Program-made: the position numbers and the translations under genes
Assembly: GCF_030548205.1 (NCBI RefSeq)
Contig: NZ_JAUORV010000003.1
Location: 1-64,000 of the forward strand
Source: Aliiglaciecola sp. 3_MG-2023
Lineage (GTDB): Bacteria > Pseudomonadota > Gammaproteobacteria > Enterobacterales > Alteromonadaceae
Direction: 5' to 3'
Length of the DNA stretch: 64,000 bases
Shown here: in pieces, positions 28,638-37,882 of the stretch
Position numbering within the stretch: the first letter of the stretch is position 1
How the letters are laid out: each line of letters starts with the position of its first letter
Notes under the pieces: generated by a model
Database searches by the model: none
The model's input: the letters and a program-made list of their open reading frames with translations, nothing else
What the model was told of the DNA's origin: nothing

Positions 28638-29600
28638 TTATTTTACTTCAACACCAGCCGCTTGTTTATCTGCATGATAGCTAGAACGAACCATAGGGCC
28701 ACAGGCCGCGTGAGTAAAACCAATGCTATGAGCATAATCACCCAATTCGTCAAATTCACTTGGGTGTACGTAGCGCTTTAATGGGTAGTGATGTTTACTT
28801 GGTTGTAAATATTGACCCAAGGTGAGCATATCAACGTTATGGGCGCGTAAGTCATCTAACACCACACTGATTTCTTGCTTGTCCTCTCCCATACCCATCA
28901 TCAAACCCGACTTCGTAGGGATTTCAGGGTGCTGCTCTTTGAATTTCTTAAGAAGATCTAAGGACCACTGATAATTTGCTCCTGGACGACATTCACGATA
29001 AAGGCGCGGGATAGTTTCCAAATTATGATTAAACACATCTGGAACGCCTTGCTTAAATATCTCTAAAGCACGGTCCATACGTCCACGGAAGTCGGGCACA
29101 AGCACTTCAATTTTTGTGGTAGGGCTGTGCTCACGGATAGCATTGATACAATCAACAAAATGTTGAGCACCACCATCGCGAAGGTCATCACGGTCAACAG
29201 AGGTGATAACCACATATTTTAAACCCATCTCAGCAATGGTTTTTGCCAGTTTAATGGGTTCTTCTGCACTAGGAGGTAAAGGTTTACCATGGGCAACGTC
29301 ACAAAATGGGCAGCGACGAGTACAGATATCGCCTAAAATCATAAAAGTAGCCGTACCGTGATTAAAACATTCTGCCAGGTTAGGGCAACTTGCTTCTTCA
29401 CATACTGAGTACAGGTTATTTTTGCGCAAGGTTTGTTTAATGTGATCAATTTTTTCCGTTGTACGGGGTAATTTAATTTTGATCCACTCAGGCTTACGCA
29501 ACATTTGCTCCTTTTCTGTAGGAACAATCGTAATGGGAATGTGTTTTACTTTCTCATCATCGCGGAGTTTAACTCCTGCTTGTGGTCGTGCGTTACTCAT
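28638..29600 (-). CDS. lipA: Lipoyl synthase
   Basis: A 320-residue radical-SAM enzyme that inserts two sulfurs into protein-bound octanoyl groups. Both iron-sulfur sites are visible: the auxiliary cluster motif [12 protein letters not shown], and the radical-SAM [17 protein letters not shown] near the C-terminus is the conserved cluster-ligand region. The start at 29600 overlaps the stop of lipB by 8 bases (ATGAGTAA), with GAAGG upstream; a TTG one codon earlier is possible. It is the last gene of the block and works directly after LipB. Confidence 0.97.
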   Translation of the reverse strand: MSNARPQAGVKLRDDEKVKHIPITIVPTEKEQMLRKPEWIKIKLPRTTEKIDHIKQTLRKNNLYSVCEEASCPNLAECFNHGTATFMILGDICTRRCPFCDVAHGKPLPPSAEEPIKLAKTIAEMGLKYVVITSVDRDDLRDGGAQHFVDCINAIREHSPTTKIEVLVPDFRGRMDRALEIFKQGVPDVFNHNLETIPRLYRECRPGANYQWSLDLLKKFKEQHPEIPTKSGLMMGMGEDKQEISVVLDDLRAHNVDMLTLGQYLQPSKHHYPLKRYVHPSEFDELGDYAHSIGFTHAACGPMVRSSYHADKQAAGVEVK

Positions 29601-30234
29601 CAAAACCTTCTTTATATTCTTTGTGATCGATATTTAACAAATTGCAAAAATGCTCAACTAATTTAGTTCCAGCTTCATTCACCGTTTGCGGTCCACCTAT
29701 AGTTGCGCAATTTATCATTTCAAGCCCCGCATAGCCACAAGGATTAATACGGTTAAATGGAGACAAGTCCATATTTACATTTAAGGCTAAGCCATGAAAC
29801 GAGCATCCTTTACGAATACGCAGCCCCACTGAACAAACTTTTTTATGGTCAACATATACCCCTGGTGCATCCGCTTTAGGGTAGGCGTCTATTGAATAAT
29901 CTTGCAACGTATTTACCACACTATTTTCAAGGGCAGTAACTAAGTTTCTAACCCCCAGCTTACGTCGTTTAATATTTAATAGAACATACATGGTTTGTTG
30001 GCCAGGACCGTGATAAGTCACTTGACCACCTCTGTCTACTTTTACCACGGGGATATCCCCTGGTGCCAGTAAGTGTTCTTCTTTACCCGCTTGACCTTGG
30101 GTAAATACCGGCAAATGTTCAACTAGCCAAATTTCATCTGCAACTGAGGTGTCTCGATTGTCAGTGAAATCTTGCATTGCTTGCCAGATTGGGTGGTAAC
30201 TTTGTTTACCAAGTTGACGAACAATTAGAGACAT
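29593..30234 (-). CDS. lipB: Octanoyl-[acyl-carrier-protein]:protein octanoyltransferase
   Basis: A protein of about 213 residues that moves the octanoyl group from ACP to lipoyl domains. Conserved motifs are [12 protein letters not shown], the lysine segment [23 protein letters not shown], and INPCGYAG with the active-site Cys. It matches E. coli LipB from the first residues. The ATG at 30234 is reported; a TTG at 30243 would add three residues and gives an N-terminus that also resembles E. coli. It overlaps lipA and lies 18-27 bp after ybeD. Confidence 0.95.
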   Translation of the reverse strand: MSLIVRQLGKQSYHPIWQAMQDFTDNRDTSVADEIWLVEHLPVFTQGQAGKEEHLLAPGDIPVVKVDRGGQVTYHGPGQQTMYVLLNIKRRKLGVRNLVTALENSVVNTLQDYSIDAYPKADAPGVYVDHKKVCSVGLRIRKGCSFHGLALNVNMDLSPFNRINPCGYAGLEMINCATIGGPQTVNEAGTKLVEHFCNLLNIDHKEYKEGFDE

Positions 30235-30261
30235 ATTATACAAAACATCCCACTGCTTTCA

Positions 30262-30525
30262 TTACAGAACAACTCTTACTAATTCCAGATTAGATAGTTC
30301 AGTGTAGATGGTTTCCATATGTTCTTTGCTCGTGACTTTTACGCTAATGGATAACGAATGATATGTACCTTTAGAGCTTGGTTTTACCCTTGGACTATAA
30401 TCACCCGGCGCGTGATTTTGCAAACAAGAAATTACGTCATTAGGGAGTCGCTCATGAGCGACTCCCATTACTTTAAATGTCTGTAAACAAGGAAAATCCA
30501 ACAATTGATCGAATTTAGTATCCAC
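30262..30525 (-). CDS. ybeD: YbeD/DUF493 family protein
   Basis: An 87-residue ACT-like small protein equal in length to E. coli YbeD. The core HAPGDYSPRVKPSSKGTYHSLSI is strongly conserved. The function is not established; its constant position between dacA and lipB suggests a link to lipoate metabolism. The start is a GTG at 30525 with a weak AGAGA ribosome site. Confidence 0.9.
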   Translation of the reverse strand: MDTKFDQLLDFPCLQTFKVMGVAHERLPNDVISCLQNHAPGDYSPRVKPSSKGTYHSLSISVKVTSKEHMETIYTELSNLELVRVVL

Positions 30526-30570
30526 TTTTATCTCTTAACTATTTTGGGGATTTGAAAATGAGTAGATAAA

Positions 30571-31743
30571 CTACTCATCAAATCCAAGTTGTAATTTTAT
30601 ATAATCGTACGCTCGGTCAAACAAGCCACCTTCTTGCACTTCTTGTAAAGCGACTAAAGGGTATTCAGCAATATCTTCCCCTTCAAGTTGTAAAAATAGC
30701 TTGCCTACCACTTCACCTTTGGCGAGGGGAGCTTCCAAGCTTTTTTCCAATTCAAAGTTTGCTTTAAGGTTTTTGACCTGACCTCTAGGTATAGTTATGG
30801 GGGTGTCTTGGTTAATTCCCAAGTCTACGGTTTCTTTATCACCCATATAAATGCGATGAGAAACGAAGCTATCTCCAGCTTTATAAGGCGTGATAGTTTC
30901 AAAGAAGCGGAAACCATATTTTAGAAGTTTTTTATTTTCATTCTTACGGGCTCTTTCGCTATCGGCTCCCATAACCACCGCAACCAAGCGCATATCACCT
31001 TGGGTAGCGGAAGTCACTAAGCTATAGCCTGCATCTGAAGTGTGGCCAGTTTTAATTCCGTCTACATTTAAACTTTTATCCCAAAGCAAACTGTTACGGT
31101 TGTATTGTTTTATATCATTGTAAGTGAATTCTTTTTCTTCATATAAGGCGTATTCTTCCGGCACATCATTAATTAGCGCACTGGCTAGAATTGCCATATC
31201 CCGAGGGGTGGTATAGTGATCTGCATCATGTAAACCATGGCTGTTTACGAAATGAGTTGAGGTCATTCCTAACTTTTCCGCATGGGCATTCATTAGGCTG
31301 ACGAAGGCGCCTTCTGTTCCTGCGATGTGCTCAGCCATGGCAACACAGGCATCATTGCCAGATTGAATAATAATACCGCGATTTAAATCGTGCACGGAGA
31401 CTTGTTTACCTACTTCGATGAACATCTTTGAAGAGTCTGGAAAGTTTTTCGCCCATGCATTTTCAGACACTGTGACCATATCGGATTCTGAAATATTGCC
31501 TAGCTTAAGCTCATTTCCAATCACGTAACTGGTCATCATTTTTGTTAAGCTTGCAGGTGCTAGTTGAATATCCGCATTTAACTCAGCTATCACGTGACCC
31601 GTATTATGATCCATCAACAAGAAGCCCTTAGCGGCTACGGTCGGAGGAGGGGGGATAACCACTGCTGAGAAGGCACTAACGGAAAATACAGCTGTGCTAA
31701 CTGAGCAAAATAACCCGAATAAAATAGACTTAAAATTGTTCAT
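30571..31743 (-). CDS. dacA: D-alanyl-D-alanine carboxypeptidase (PBP5/6)
   Basis: A 390-residue periplasmic DD-carboxypeptidase that trims the terminal D-Ala from peptidoglycan stem peptides. It has a signal peptide (about residues 1-27), then the three penicillin-binding motifs: SLTK with Ser65 and Lys68, SGN at 128-130 and KTG at 231-233. The C-terminal domain ends in an amphipathic helix (FDRAYDYIKLQLG) that anchors it to the membrane surface. The 287-bp gap upstream suggests a separate promoter from rlpA. Confidence 0.96.
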   Translation of the reverse strand: MNNFKSILFGLFCSVSTAVFSVSAFSAVVIPPPPTVAAKGFLLMDHNTGHVIAELNADIQLAPASLTKMMTSYVIGNELKLGNISESDMVTVSENAWAKNFPDSSKMFIEVGKQVSVHDLNRGIIIQSGNDACVAMAEHIAGTEGAFVSLMNAHAEKLGMTSTHFVNSHGLHDADHYTTPRDMAILASALINDVPEEYALYEEKEFTYNDIKQYNRNSLLWDKSLNVDGIKTGHTSDAGYSLVTSATQGDMRLVAVVMGADSERARKNENKKLLKYGFRFFETITPYKAGDSFVSHRIYMGDKETVDLGINQDTPITIPRGQVKNLKANFELEKSLEAPLAKGEVVGKLFLQLEGEDIAEYPLVALQEVQEGGLFDRAYDYIKLQLGFDE

Positions 31744-31883
31744 TGACCTACCATTTTTATTTATCTTTTGAAAAGTGTTTCGTGAGCGCTGCGTAATATA
31801 TCATTTCTGACATTTACTTTCGTGAAAAATATCATCAAGTTCGTTTAATCGTTCAGATTTTATGGCGGACGACATCTTTGCAA

Positions 31884-31901
31884 CCAATATAAATATATTG
31901 G
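31884..31901. repeat. Short inverted repeat upstream of dacA
   Basis: CCAATATA and TATATTGG are separated by two bases in the dacA-rlpA gap, about 140 bp before the dacA start. It could be an operator; there is no further support. Confidence 0.3.
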
Positions 31902-32030
31902 CTTCAACGTAGAATCAGTAAATGGGCAAATTACTCTGCTTAGTATGACAGTTAAAACCTAAGAAAAGTTTATTGGTCTTTCGGTTTATTCGACGCTACC
32001 GGTTTAGAAAGGTTGAATGTGGCTTAGCAT

Positions 32031-32849
32031 TTAAGGGGGAGTTGCCTGACTATAAATGCGAAAAGCACTGCTGTAACCATCTACTTTCAGTTGTTGTAAC
32101 AGTTGTTCCGCGTGGCTTTCATCATTGAGCGGACCTAAATGCAATCTAAATAGTCCGTTTTCGTTAGGTGTGTTAACGGATACCTGATATTGGCTTTGTA
32201 AACCTTGTGCTAAAGCTTGTACTTTTGATTTATCTTGCAAAGCGGCAACCTGGATAAACAACTGTTCTCCGGTGTTATTCGCTACTAAGGTGGCCGGCGG
32301 AGGTGTTGGAGTATTACCCACAGTCAAAGTACCCGCTTGGTCCATGTGCAAGACTTCTACTTTCACTTTAGCCGTACCTGTATCTAGCACACCAATTTTC
32401 ATCGCCGCGGCATAAGATAAATCAATAATTCGATTATGGTGAAAAGGTCCCCGATCGTTGACTCGGACCACTGCAATTTTCCCATTTTCTAAATTTGTTA
32501 CTTTAGCGATGGATGGAAGGGGTAAGGTTTTATGGGCGGCACTCATGGCAAACATATTGTAAACTTCGCCATTGGCAGTTAAGTGACCATGAAACTTTTG
32601 TCCGTACCATGAAGCGATACCTTGTTTAGCGTAGCCTTTACCGGTTTTTAACGGTTTATAGTATTTTCCTAATACGGTATAAGGTCGCATGGATGCAGAT
32701 AAATAAGGCTCGTAGGCAGGCTTCACATCGCGAAAATCAATATCCTGACTAATTGATTTTGGTTTTGAATCTGAATGTTGGCTATAACGACCCGTATTGC
32801 TACACGAGGCAATTAAAATACACAGTATCAAACATCCAATTCTTTTCAT
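32031..32849 (-). CDS. rlpA: Septal ring lytic transglycosylase, rare lipoprotein A
   Basis: A 272-residue outer-membrane lipoprotein with lipobox IASC (Cys16). The double-psi beta-barrel domain spans about residues 73-165, with GIASWYGQKFHG and RVNDRGPFHHNRIIDLS as the conserved pieces; the Asp and His are those needed for lytic activity in studied RlpA proteins. A C-terminal SPOR domain (about 195-265, LFIQVAALQDKSK ... YSSAFRI) binds peptidoglycan lacking stem peptides at the septum. It lies 2 bp after mltB, a tight operon arrangement. Confidence 0.95.
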   Translation of the reverse strand: MKRIGCLILCILIASCSNTGRYSQHSDSKPKSISQDIDFRDVKPAYEPYLSASMRPYTVLGKYYKPLKTGKGYAKQGIASWYGQKFHGHLTANGEVYNMFAMSAAHKTLPLPSIAKVTNLENGKIAVVRVNDRGPFHHNRIIDLSYAAAMKIGVLDTGTAKVKVEVLHMDQAGTLTVGNTPTPPPATLVANNTGEQLFIQVAALQDKSKVQALAQGLQSQYQVSVNTPNENGLFRLHLGPLNDESHAEQLLQQLKVDGYSSAFRIYSQATPP

Positions 32850-32851
32850 GG

Positions 32852-33853
32852 TTATTCCATAGCTTGCTTTAATTGTTGGCTAAACTGAAATACCGCCATG
32901 GCGTACAATGGGCTATGATTGTATCGAGTTATGGTATAAAAGTTAGGTAGGCCTACCCAATATTCGCTATTTTCGGGTTGTTGAAATGCCAGTAGTTTAA
33001 CACTTTGCTGAGGGCTTAACGTTATGTTTTCATTAAGGCTTACACCTGCAACCTCTAAATCTTGCCATGTATGGGTGTATTTTAAGCTTTTACTGAGTAG
33101 ATCATCAATATTACTATCAGATGTTAGTACATTAGCCTTATAAGCTACGGGCTCGTTGGGTTTCCAGCCATGGCGTTTAAAATAATTGGCGACACTTCCA
33201 ATGGCGTCAGTTGGATTATTTAATAAATCGCGAACACCGTCGCCATCAAAATCCACCGCATAATGTCGGTAGCTAGATGAGATAAATTGTCCCCAACCCA
33301 TAGCACCGGCATATGAGCCTTTTACATCTTGTAAATTAAAGCCTTCTTCTCGCGTAAGTAGGAAATATTCAGCTAACTCACTACGAAAAAATGTCGCGCG
33401 GGGAGGGTAGTAAAACCCCAGCGTATAAAGAGCGTCTAATACCGAATATTTACCTTTATAGGTGCCATAAAATGTCTCTACGCCGATGATTGCGACAATG
33501 ATCTGAGCCGGTACTCCTGTTTCTTGCTCTGCTCGCTGTAAATCTTCTTTATGTTGTTGCCAAAATTCAATACCTTTAGCGAGACGCTTTTCAGTCAAAA
33601 AAATGGGGAAATACTGATGCCAAGGTTTCGCTTCCCAAGGCCGAGCAATAGCATCTAAAATTGTTTGGTTTTTATGGGCACTATCCAAGGTTTGTTTTAT
33701 GACGTCTGGATTAAATTGATGTTTTTCAGCCATCATTACCACGAACTCTTCAATCTGGGCGTCTATCTGTGAGGTATTTGCCGTTTCGGCGGTTACCTTG
33801 CTCACGTTAAGACTTAACGCTGAAAAGAATAGAAATTTCGCTAACACTCGCAT
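32852..33853 (-). CDS. mltB: Membrane-bound lytic murein transglycosylase B
   Basis: A 333-residue lytic transglycosylase that cleaves glycan strands to form anhydromuramic ends. A signal peptide occupies about residues 1-22. There is no lipobox Cys, so this form is probably periplasmic and soluble (SltB-like). The catalytic Glu is in IIGVETFYGTYKGKY near residue 125; GYAGAMGWGQFISSSY and DFDGDGVRDLL are family hallmarks. It sits between rodA and rlpA, a common arrangement in Alteromonadales, and belongs with the elongation and division functions of this block. Confidence 0.93.
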   Translation of the reverse strand: MRVLAKFLFFSALSLNVSKVTAETANTSQIDAQIEEFVVMMAEKHQFNPDVIKQTLDSAHKNQTILDAIARPWEAKPWHQYFPIFLTEKRLAKGIEFWQQHKEDLQRAEQETGVPAQIIVAIIGVETFYGTYKGKYSVLDALYTLGFYYPPRATFFRSELAEYFLLTREEGFNLQDVKGSYAGAMGWGQFISSSYRHYAVDFDGDGVRDLLNNPTDAIGSVANYFKRHGWKPNEPVAYKANVLTSDSNIDDLLSKSLKYTHTWQDLEVAGVSLNENITLSPQQSVKLLAFQQPENSEYWVGLPNFYTITRYNHSPLYAMAVFQFSQQLKQAME

Positions 33854-33899
33854 TCTCTCTCCATGGCCATTCCCGTCGGATTCGCCTCTTTATTTTGTT

Positions 33900-35018
33900 T
33901 TATTGTCTGGAAAGCAGACGTTTTTGTGTACTGATTGCCATTAGAATGCCAAATCCGGCTAATAAAGTCACCATTGAAGTGCCTCCATAGCTCACTAAAG
34001 GCAAAGGCACCCCAACAACGGGCAACAAACCAGAGACCATCCCCATGTTAACAAATACATAAACAAAGAATGTTAACGTAATACTACCAGCCAATAGTTT
34101 TGCAAAAGCATCTTGGGCACGCATCGCAATCATTAACCCTACCACTATGATGTAACAATATATGGCCAATAACGCTAAAATGCCAAAGAGTCCAAACTCT
34201 TCACTAAACACCGCAAAAATGAAGTCGGTGTGTCGTTCAGGTAAAAATTCCAACTGAGACTGTGTACCTTGCAACCAGCCCTTACCACTAACGCCGCCAG
34301 AGCCTATTGCTATCTTTGATTGAATAATATGATAACCCGAGCCCAAGGGATCGCTCTCAGGGTTGAGGAAAGTTAATACTCTTTGTTTTTGGTATTCCTT
34401 CATCAGGAAAAACCACATGACAGGAGCGAAGGCTGATACTAAACAGGTAACCATCAAAATAAGGCTCCAGCTCATACCGGCAAGAAACAAAACGAATACC
34501 CCAGAGCTGGCAATCAATAAAGAGGTACCAAGGTCAGGTTGTTTAGCAATGAGTAAAGTTGGTACAACAACAAACAAAAAACCGATGCAAATATTCCAGA
34601 TTTTTGGGGGCAGATTGAAACGACTAATATACCAAGCAACCATCATAGGCACGGCTAACTTCATTATTTCGGAGGGTTGAAATCGAACTACGCCTAAATC
34701 TAGCCAGCGTTGCGCGCCTTTCCCCGAGACCCCAAAAAGTAACACGGCTAACAGCATAAGCACGCCCGCAATGTAAAAGTAGACCGACATACGTTGATAA
34801 GCTAACACCGGAATTTGAGCTAGTATTAGCATTACAAACAAGGCTACACCTAGGCGAATTACCTGCCGTTGTATTAATGCCATGTCCTGACCACCGGCGG
34901 AATAAATGGTGACTAGACCAACAGCCATAAGAACTAAGAGTCCAATTAGTAAAGTCAGGTCTATGTGTATTTTAGTAAAAATAGACTGTTTATTGGGTTC
35001 TAGTTTGGTTCTTAACAT
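33900..35018 (-). CDS. rodA: Peptidoglycan glycosyltransferase RodA
   Basis: A 372-residue SEDS-family polymerase with about ten membrane helices that builds glycan strands for cell elongation. Conserved pieces are GKGAQRWLDLG near residue 99, FQPSEIMKLAVP near 112, KQPDLGTSLL near 160, and PLVSYGGTSM near 345. The length agrees with E. coli RodA (370). It follows mrdA by 9 bp, so polymerase and transpeptidase of the elongasome are made together. Confidence 0.97.
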   Translation of the reverse strand: MLRTKLEPNKQSIFTKIHIDLTLLIGLLVLMAVGLVTIYSAGGQDMALIQRQVIRLGVALFVMLILAQIPVLAYQRMSVYFYIAGVLMLLAVLLFGVSGKGAQRWLDLGVVRFQPSEIMKLAVPMMVAWYISRFNLPPKIWNICIGFLFVVVPTLLIAKQPDLGTSLLIASSGVFVLFLAGMSWSLILMVTCLVSAFAPVMWFFLMKEYQKQRVLTFLNPESDPLGSGYHIIQSKIAIGSGGVSGKGWLQGTQSQLEFLPERHTDFIFAVFSEEFGLFGILALLAIYCYIIVVGLMIAMRAQDAFAKLLAGSITLTFFVYVFVNMGMVSGLLPVVGVPLPLVSYGGTSMVTLLAGFGILMAISTQKRLLSRQ

Positions 35019-35027
35019 AGGCGCGGC

Positions 35028-36941
35028 TTATTGTGTTTTCTGATTATCAGTTTCTGGTTCTTCGGCTTTAGCCTTAACCAACTGATGCTGTTTATCTTTA
35101 AAGTAAAAATCCATCACCTTACGCGCAATGGGGGCGGCCTGTGAGCTTCCGCCTCCAGCATTTTCTAGGGCAACCGCAATACTTATTTGCGGGTCTTGAT
35201 AGGGTGCAAAGCCAACGTACATAGCGTTGTCCCGGTGTTTCTCAGCTAATTTTTCAGCATCATATTTTGCGTCTTGAGCAATGGATACCACTTGAGCTGT
35301 ACCGGTTTTACCTGCGGGCTCATAATTCACATTTTTAAATGCTCCTCTTGCTGTTCCATGAGGCTCATGAATAACACCGTACATAGAGGACAAAACTAAA
35401 TCCCAATTTTCACTATTTTTAATGGCTATGGGTTGCAATTCTTTTAGAGGATCTAAAATCATTTCGTTATGTACAATTCGGCCCCGTAAAATTTGAGGAA
35501 CAATTCTTTTACCTTTGTTCACTAGGGTATTCACCGATTTGACTAATTGTAGTGGTGTTGCCGTCCAATAACTTTGACCAATTCCCACTGAAATCGTATC
35601 CCCTATATACCAAGGTTCGTTGTACCGTGCTTTTTTCCAACCGCGACTTGGCATATTGCCATCGGACTCTTCGTAAATATCTACTCCAGTGTAATCACCA
35701 AAGCCAAATTCAGTCATGGTTTCATTAATACGATCGATACCTAAATGGTAAGCTAAGTCGTAAAAGAAGAAGTCGCAGGAGACTTCAACGGATTTTTTGA
35801 CATCTACCCAGCCGTGTCCCCATGGGATCCAATCTCGCCACACATGACTGACATTTTTGAGTTTGTAACGTCCATTATCAAATAAGCGAGTTTCACTATC
35901 GATGACACCTTCTTCTAAACCTGCAAGGGCTAAATGGGGTTTTACCGTGGATGCTGGGGGGTATTGACCTTGGGTTGCTCGGTTTATTAAAGGTCTGTCT
36001 GTTGATTGCAATAATTTGGCGTAGTTTTTACTACTGATACCATGAACAAATAAATTGGGATCGTAACTGGGATTGCTATAAAGTGCTAAAACGCCACCGG
36101 TTTTTGCATCCAGTGCAACCACTGAACCTCGGGTATCACCCAAAACACTTTGAATTTCCAATTGCATTTTAACGTCAATGTTGAGGATCAAGTCTTGCCC
36201 TGGTTCGGGTGGTTGAAAGTTTAAAGTGCGAATAATGCGGCCCTTGCTATTCACTTCAACTTCTTGATAACCCACAGAGCCATGTAACAATTCCTCATGA
36301 TATTTTTCAATGCCTAGTTTGCCGATATCATGGGTGGCAGCATAGTTGTCTTCTTGACCGGCTTCACTGAGTTTCTGCAGATCCTTTTTATTGATCCTCG
36401 CCACATAGCCTAATGCATGAGTCAGGGCACTGCCAAACGGGTAATGGCGTGTTAATCTAGCCTCAATAGAAACTCCAGGGAATTTGTGTTGACTCGCTGA
36501 AAACAGAGCAACTTCATTATTACTCAGTCGATTCCGCAGGGATACCGGCTTAAATCGTCTGACCCGTTTCATATTCTCTTTAAAATCGGTAATTTCATCT
36601 TCGCTAAGGTCTAACAGTTCGGTTAGTTCAGCGAGGGTACCATCTAGATCGTCAATTTCTTCAGGAATAAGCTCCAACGAGAATACCGGGCGATTTTCAG
36701 CTAACAAAATCCCGTTTCTGTCATAAATTAAGCCGCGGTTGGGCGCAACGGGGAGAACTTTTATGCGATTTCCGTTAGAACGGGTTTGATAATCAGAATG
36801 TTTAGATACTTGTAAGTAGTATAAGTTACTTATGATTAAGATCATCGCCACACAAACTAACACCATTGCAATAAAACTTCGTCTTGCAAATAGGTTCGCT
36901 TCAGCGGAATGATCTTTAATGGTAACGCGGTTAACTGGCAA
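35028..36941 (-). CDS. mrdA: Penicillin-binding protein 2 (elongation transpeptidase)
   Basis: A class B PBP of about 637 residues, the transpeptidase partner of RodA. One N-terminal membrane helix (about 27-45) is followed by the dimerisation domain (RSNGNRIKVLPVAPNRG, DRNG) and the transpeptidase domain. The active-site motif is ASTVKP (Ser331, Lys334), then SCDFFFYD and KTGTAQ near 545. I place the start at TTG 36941, 2 bp after rlmH and preceded by GAGAG, because the next residues (PVNRVTIKDHSAE) align with E. coli PBP2; a longer frame to 36983 would overlap rlmH by 40 bases. Confidence 0.95.
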   Translation of the reverse strand: MPVNRVTIKDHSAEANLFARRSFIAMVLVCVAMILIISNLYYLQVSKHSDYQTRSNGNRIKVLPVAPNRGLIYDRNGILLAENRPVFSLELIPEEIDDLDGTLAELTELLDLSEDEITDFKENMKRVRRFKPVSLRNRLSNNEVALFSASQHKFPGVSIEARLTRHYPFGSALTHALGYVARINKKDLQKLSEAGQEDNYAATHDIGKLGIEKYHEELLHGSVGYQEVEVNSKGRIIRTLNFQPPEPGQDLILNIDVKMQLEIQSVLGDTRGSVVALDAKTGGVLALYSNPSYDPNLFVHGISSKNYAKLLQSTDRPLINRATQGQYPPASTVKPHLALAGLEEGVIDSETRLFDNGRYKLKNVSHVWRDWIPWGHGWVDVKKSVEVSCDFFFYDLAYHLGIDRINETMTEFGFGDYTGVDIYEESDGNMPSRGWKKARYNEPWYIGDTISVGIGQSYWTATPLQLVKSVNTLVNKGKRIVPQILRGRIVHNEMILDPLKELQPIAIKNSENWDLVLSSMYGVIHEPHGTARGAFKNVNYEPAGKTGTAQVVSIAQDAKYDAEKLAEKHRDNAMYVGFAPYQDPQISIAVALENAGGGSSQAAPIARKVMDFYFKDKQHQLVKAKAEEPETDNQKTQ

Positions 36942-36943
36942 AA

Positions 36944-37414
36944 TTACTCTCGGTGATATGGATGATTGGCATTCACCGACCAAGCGCGATACAAGCTCTC
37001 AGCAGCTATTATTCGAACCAAAGGATGGGGCAAGGTGAGAGCAGATAACGACCACTTTTGTTCACTCGCTTGAATACATTCTGGTGCAAGTCCTTCAGGG
37101 CCGCCAATTAATAAACTGACGTCTCTACCATCCATCTGCCAAGCGGCAAGATTTTTTGCTAATTCAGTTGTGGTCAACGCTTTTCCGGTTACTTCAAGGG
37201 TGACTATTTTATTACCTTTGGGTATTGAATTTAAGGTAAGTTCCCCTTCTTTTTGTAAAATACGTTTGATATCCGCATTTTTACCCCGTTTACCCGCGGG
37301 TATTTCCGTTAAGGTTAATGCTAAATCGCCATTAAACCGACGTTCATATTCTCGGTAACCTGCGTCTACCCAAGAGGGCATTTTTGTGCCGACCGCAATT
37401 AGCTGAATGCGCAT
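36944..37414 (-). CDS. rlmH: 23S rRNA pseudouridine1915 N3-methyltransferase
   Basis: A 156-residue SPOUT methyltransferase that modifies pseudouridine 1915 of 23S rRNA in the assembled ribosome. SPOUT knot residues are seen in [13 protein letters not shown] near 102 and [18 protein letters not shown] near 128; the HPYHRE tail is the family C-terminus. It matches E. coli RlmH (155 residues) throughout. It follows rsfS by 30 bp and precedes mrdA by 2 bp. Confidence 0.97.
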   Translation of the reverse strand: MRIQLIAVGTKMPSWVDAGYREYERRFNGDLALTLTEIPAGKRGKNADIKRILQKEGELTLNSIPKGNKIVTLEVTGKALTTTELAKNLAAWQMDGRDVSLLIGGPEGLAPECIQASEQKWSLSALTLPHPLVRIIAAESLYRAWSVNANHPYHRE

Positions 37415-37444
37415 TGAAACTATTATCCTAAATAAGTTTAGTCG

Positions 37445-37762
37445 TTATGCCCAAAGCTTTTCTAATTGATAGAAGTCTCGGGTTTGGTCCTGCATTACAT
37501 GAACCACAATGTCACCTAAATCCACCAGCACCCATTCTCCCTCGGCTTGGCCTTCAACACTAAGTGGAGGATGGCCCGCTTTTTTCGTTTCATACACCAC
37601 ATTTTGTGCTATTGAAGCCACGTGGCGTTTTGAATTGCCAGAGCAAACTAGCATAGTATCGGTGACTGTAGATTTACCTTTGACATCAATATCAACAATA
37701 TCTCTGGCTTTAAGATCTTCGATTTTATCGATTACAAATTTTTTAAATTCGTCGCTTTCCAA
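37445..37762 (-). CDS. rsfS: Ribosome silencing factor
   Basis: A 105-residue protein that binds L14 and blocks subunit joining when nutrients are short. Conserved pieces are KARDIVDIDV, SGNSKRHVASIA and EGEWVLVDLGDIVVHVM. The start is TTG at 37762 with AGAGGAA upstream, giving the same length as E. coli RsfS. The 120 bp before it, where nadD normally sits in related genomes, contain no gene. Confidence 0.95.
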   Translation of the reverse strand: MESDEFKKFVIDKIEDLKARDIVDIDVKGKSTVTDTMLVCSGNSKRHVASIAQNVVYETKKAGHPPLSVEGQAEGEWVLVDLGDIVVHVMQDQTRDFYQLEKLWA

Positions 37763-37857
37763 TTGTGTTCCTCTTAACCTGTTTTTTCGAAAGTGAATTG
37801 TATCAGAAATAATGACAAACTAGGATAGCTATCTATCACTTCTAAACTAAAGGGATT

Positions 37858-37879
37858 GAAAGGTTATGCATAACCTTTC
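37858..37879. repeat. 22-bp perfect palindrome behind holA
   Basis: The left half GAAAGGTTATG is followed without a spacer by its exact reverse complement. It begins 3 bp past the holA stop on the minus strand. As RNA it would form a hairpin but is not followed by a proper T-run, so it may be a weak terminator or a protein-binding site. It lies in the gap where nadD would be expected. Confidence 0.6.
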
Positions 37880-37882
37880 ATG

